A DNA stretch of 64,000 nt. It comes from Deltaproteobacteria bacterium (GTDB lineage: Bacteria; Desulfobacterota; Desulfobacteria; Desulfobacterales; UBA2156). Below the pieces are notes generated by a model. It was not told the DNA's origin, made no database searches, and saw only the letters and a list, made by a program, of their open reading frames with translations. Below are positions 61,744 through 64,000 of the stretch, in pieces (position 1 is the stretch's first letter; every line of letters begins with the position of its first letter). The DNA lies in the NCBI GenBank assembly GCA_019309485.1, contig JAFDGC010000001.1, positions 77,620 to 141,619 of the forward strand. Direction: 5' to 3'. The position numbers and the translations under genes are program-made.

Positions 61744-63563
61744 GCACCGGCGCGGTTTTTCATTTCCCGGATGCGCTGGTTGTAAAAGGCAATGACCTCC
61801 CGGCGGTTCAGCATCCCGATGAGTACTCTGGGGTCTTCTTCTTCCACCACCGGAAGGCTGTCGATATTTTTCTGGGTGAACTTCTGAAGCACCGAGTTGA
61901 GATCATCGGAAGGGGCGGTAGTAATGATATCCGAAGTACCGATGTCTTTCATTACCACCAGGTCTTCGATCTCCTGGGAGAAAAGGACGCTTCGGACATC
62001 GTTGCTCGAAAAAATCCCTGTGAGCCGCCCATCGCGGTCCATGACCGGAAAATAGTGCTGGGTGGTGGCGGAAAAAAACCGTTTGAACTCGGAAAAGGGC
62101 ATGTCTTCCGAAATCACCTGGACTTTTTTGACCCGGTGCAACAGGTCCTGGACACGGATGGCCTGGAGGATATCCACGAAAAAATCCCCCGCGTGCGCCA
62201 GAGAATCGATGCGGCTTTTCACCTGCTTTTCGTAAATGGTCCAGTGCTTGGAGGTCAGATACGCCACGGAGCAGACCAGCAGGCTGGGAAGCAACAGATG
62301 GTAGGAATTGGTCATTTCGCTGACCATGATGATGGTGGAGATGGGGGTATTGGAGACGGAGGTGAAGAATCCGGCCATGCCCACCACCACGAAGGCTCCG
62401 GGTTCCGTGACGACTCCGGGCATGATCCCGTGGAATACCTTTCCCACTGCCCCTCCCATGGCGCCGCCGATCACCACCGAAGGGCCGAACACCCCGCCGC
62501 TTCCCCCGGATCCGATGGAAAAAGAGGTGGTGAAGATCTTCCCGATGGCCAATGCCAAGAGAAACGGGATGGTCAACTCCCCGTTCAGGGCCATCTGGGC
62601 GAAACCGTAGCCGAAGGCCAGGGTCTGGGGAAGGAAAAATCCGATGATCCCGGTGCACAGTCCTCCCACGGCCGGCTTGAAGTGGTTGGGGATGTGCAAC
62701 TTCTTAAAATACCGGGTGACGCCGTAAAAGGCATTGACATACAAAGCGCCGGTTGCCGAAAGCACCAGGGCGAGGATCAGGTAAGGGCCCAGTTCCAAGG
62801 GATTTTGAAACTTGAAATACGGGGATTGAAAAAGCGACCCCCACCCGAATACCAGGCAGAAGAGACAATAGGCCACCACGGAGGCGATACCCGACGGAAT
62901 GATCACTTCGGATTCGAATTCCGGATCCCGGTAAAGGACCTCCGCGGCAAAAAGGGCTCCGGCCAACGGCGCCCGAAAGATACTCCCCACCCCGGCGCCG
63001 ATCCCGGCGGCCATCATGATCCGACGTTCCCGGTCCGAGAGTTTGAGCGTGGTGGCCAGGAAAGAGCCGAATCCGGCACCGATCTGGGCGATGGGGCCTT
63101 CCCGTCCGCCGGATCCGCCGCTCGTCAAGGTAATGGCAGACGCGAGGGTCTTGATGATGGGCACCCGACCCCGGATGAAACCGGCCTTGTTGTGATAGGC
63201 GTCGATGGCGGCGTCCGTGCCGTGTCCCTCTGCTTCCGGCGCAAAGGTGTACACCAGGGCCCCGCTTAAAAGTCCCCCAAGGGCCGGGACCAAAAGGAGC
63301 ATATAACGCGTCAAAGGGGTCCGGGTGGGTGCAAAAAGATGGTGCTCTCCCGCAGGGGTCGGGGGCCGGTACCCGGCCATAAAGTCGAGGAACAAGTGGA
63401 GTCCCACCTGACACAGATAATGAAAGGCAATGGCGCCGAGCCCCGCAATAACGCCGATGAGAAGATAATAGACCGTCCACTTTCCGGCCCGGGCGATGTT
63501 GAAGCCGGGGCGTTTCCCGGTTCCCGGACGATCCTTTGAAAGGTTGGAAGACGAATCGGCCAT
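61737..63563 (-). CDS. ClC-family chloride channel/antiporter with CBS domains
   Basis: A 608-residue ClC protein. The anion pathway motifs are present: TSGGSGGREGPIAQIG at about 148-163 with the gating glutamate E155, and GSGGSGGVFGPSVVIGG in the second half. About ten or more hydrophobic helices span residues 30-470. Two CBS domains follow (about 490-600; YFPVMDRDGRLTGIFSSNDV and SLPVVEEEDPRVLIGMLNRRE), which usually sense nucleotides. Channel versus proton antiporter cannot be decided from sequence. The ATG shares one base with the stop of the upstream aminotransferase (TGATG). Confidence 0.93.
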   Translation of the reverse strand: MADSSSNLSKDRPGTGKRPGFNIARAGKWTVYYLLIGVIAGLGAIAFHYLCQVGLHLFLDFMAGYRPPTPAGEHHLFAPTRTPLTRYMLLLVPALGGLLSGALVYTFAPEAEGHGTDAAIDAYHNKAGFIRGRVPIIKTLASAITLTSGGSGGREGPIAQIGAGFGSFLATTLKLSDRERRIMMAAGIGAGVGSIFRAPLAGALFAAEVLYRDPEFESEVIIPSGIASVVAYCLFCLVFGWGSLFQSPYFKFQNPLELGPYLILALVLSATGALYVNAFYGVTRYFKKLHIPNHFKPAVGGLCTGIIGFFLPQTLAFGYGFAQMALNGELTIPFLLALAIGKIFTTSFSIGSGGSGGVFGPSVVIGGAMGGAVGKVFHGIMPGVVTEPGAFVVVGMAGFFTSVSNTPISTIIMVSEMTNSYHLLLPSLLVCSVAYLTSKHWTIYEKQVKSRIDSLAHAGDFFVDILQAIRVQDLLHRVKKVQVISEDMPFSEFKRFFSATTQHYFPVMDRDGRLTGIFSSNDVRSVLFSQEIEDLVVMKDIGTSDIITTAPSDDLNSVLQKFTQKNIDSLPVVEEEDPRVLIGMLNRREVIAFYNQRIREMKNRAGAQ

Positions 63564-64000
63564 CAGGCTCCACCCCGGGACAAATCCCGGACACCGGCAA
63601 GGATCTGATCGAAAAGATCCTGGATTTCGCCTTCCTCCAGGCAGGAAAAGGCCACCCGGAGATCCCGGTCCCCTATGGAAATCAGTCCGACCCCGTATTT
63701 TTCCAGGAGGTGGACCCGGAGTGCTTCTGCGTCCATTTTTTTGAGCCGGAGGCACATGAAGTACCCGGAATTGAACGGATACGCCTCCCAGGCATCCTGG
63801 TACCGGCCCTGCTTGAGGACTTCCCGGACGCGAAGGGCCCTCTGTTTCAAAATTTCGAATTTTTCCTTTTTCTCGGCGGCATACCGGCGGTCCCCCATGG
63901 AGCGTAACAATAGGGTCTGGCTCAAATGCGGTGCGTTGGAGACGGTCCCCCGGATGCACCCGGCGGTCTTTTTCTCCAGTGCCTCGTACACCCTTGCGAT
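63563..64000 (-). CDS. PLP-dependent aminotransferase, C-terminal part (runs off window)
   Basis: The last 145 codons of a fold-type I aminotransferase; the gene continues past the right edge. The visible small-domain features are GTVSNAPHLSQTLLLRSM, AYPFNSGYFMCLRLK and LISIGDRDLRVAFSCLEEGE, where the Arg in RVAFS is the expected alpha-carboxylate-binding residue. The catalytic lysine lies outside, so class and substrate cannot be given. Likely cotranscribed with the ClC gene. Confidence 0.8.
   Translation of the reverse strand: MARVYEALEKKTAGCIRGTVSNAPHLSQTLLLRSMGDRRYAAEKKEKFEILKQRALRVREVLKQGRYQDAWEAYPFNSGYFMCLRLKKMDAEALRVHLLEKYGVGLISIGDRDLRVAFSCLEEGEIQDLFDQILAGVRDLSRGGA

Noticed and set aside
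1-64000. tRNA, rRNA and riboswitch genes
   Set aside because: Intergenic regions were read for cloverleaf or conserved box patterns and none could be supported; a dedicated covariance search was not possible.

Overview
The window is about 64 kb of GC-rich (by eye) bacterial chromosome. The gene content points to an anaerobic Desulfobacterota-type bacterium (sulfate-reducer or syntroph lineage). It has a complete bacterial CO dehydrogenase/acetyl-CoA synthase operon, DUF2148, DUF438 and DUF3786 proteins, an FmdB zinc ribbon, a fused CoA-transferase/GNAT protein and remnants of a TRAP transporter locus. The lineage is an inference from family content, not from a marker gene. No rRNA, tRNA or CRISPR array was seen.

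Layout. 1-3915 (minus): three exported proteins, including a secreted metzincin-like protease, followed by the start of lnt. 4212-5840 (plus): a DUF4124 protein, a 58-residue membrane protein and carbamate kinase. 5860-24655 (minus): a radical SAM protein and a nearly complete division and cell wall (dcw) cluster. Read from its promoter the order is mraZ, rsmH, ftsL, ftsI, murE, murF, mraY, murD, ftsW, murG, murC, murB, ftsQ, ftsA, ftsZ. Many of its genes overlap by 4 bp and several start with TTG or GTG. A good sigma70-type promoter and three MraZ boxes sit in front of mraZ. 24955-28200 (plus): small stress and metabolic genes (duplicated zinc-binding protein, cupin, NimA-like flavoprotein, HD hydrolase, stand-alone IMP cyclohydrolase, short tautomerase, flavodoxin).

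28186-31123 and 33970-34660 are gene graveyards. They hold a 208 bp MITE with perfect 5 bp target duplications, a decayed IS91-family transposase joined to a duplicated piece of rmuC, a frameshifted DUF438/hemerythrin gene, a truncated zinc-binding gene, and the decayed ends of a TRAP solute-binding gene and a universal stress protein gene. Intact DUF2148, rmuC and hydroxypyruvate reductase genes lie among them.

34713-48007 (plus) is the carbon-metabolism core: CoA-transferase/GNAT fusion, then acsV, acsD, cooS/acsA, acsB, acsC, acsE and a DUF3786 gene. Together AcsE, AcsCD, AcsB and CooS carry a methyl group from methyl-tetrahydrofolate to a corrinoid protein and combine it with CO and CoA. 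AcsV would reductively reactivate the corrinoid. Here AcsD has a long Pro/Ala/Lys linker and an eight-residue repeat tail that the family normally lacks.

48059-50061 (minus): AI-2E family transporter, a SulP transporter reduced by deletion, and an FmdB zinc ribbon. 50241-55740 (plus): a 1409-residue protein whose C-terminal third is the ATP-grasp and phosphohistidine half of pyruvate phosphate dikinase, followed by GAPDH. 55827-60809 (minus): argJ, rluB, a nucleotide-sugar dehydrogenase and a large KAS III-like thiolase-fold enzyme. 61006-64000: truA (plus), a ClC channel/antiporter with CBS domains, and the end of a PLP aminotransferase (minus).
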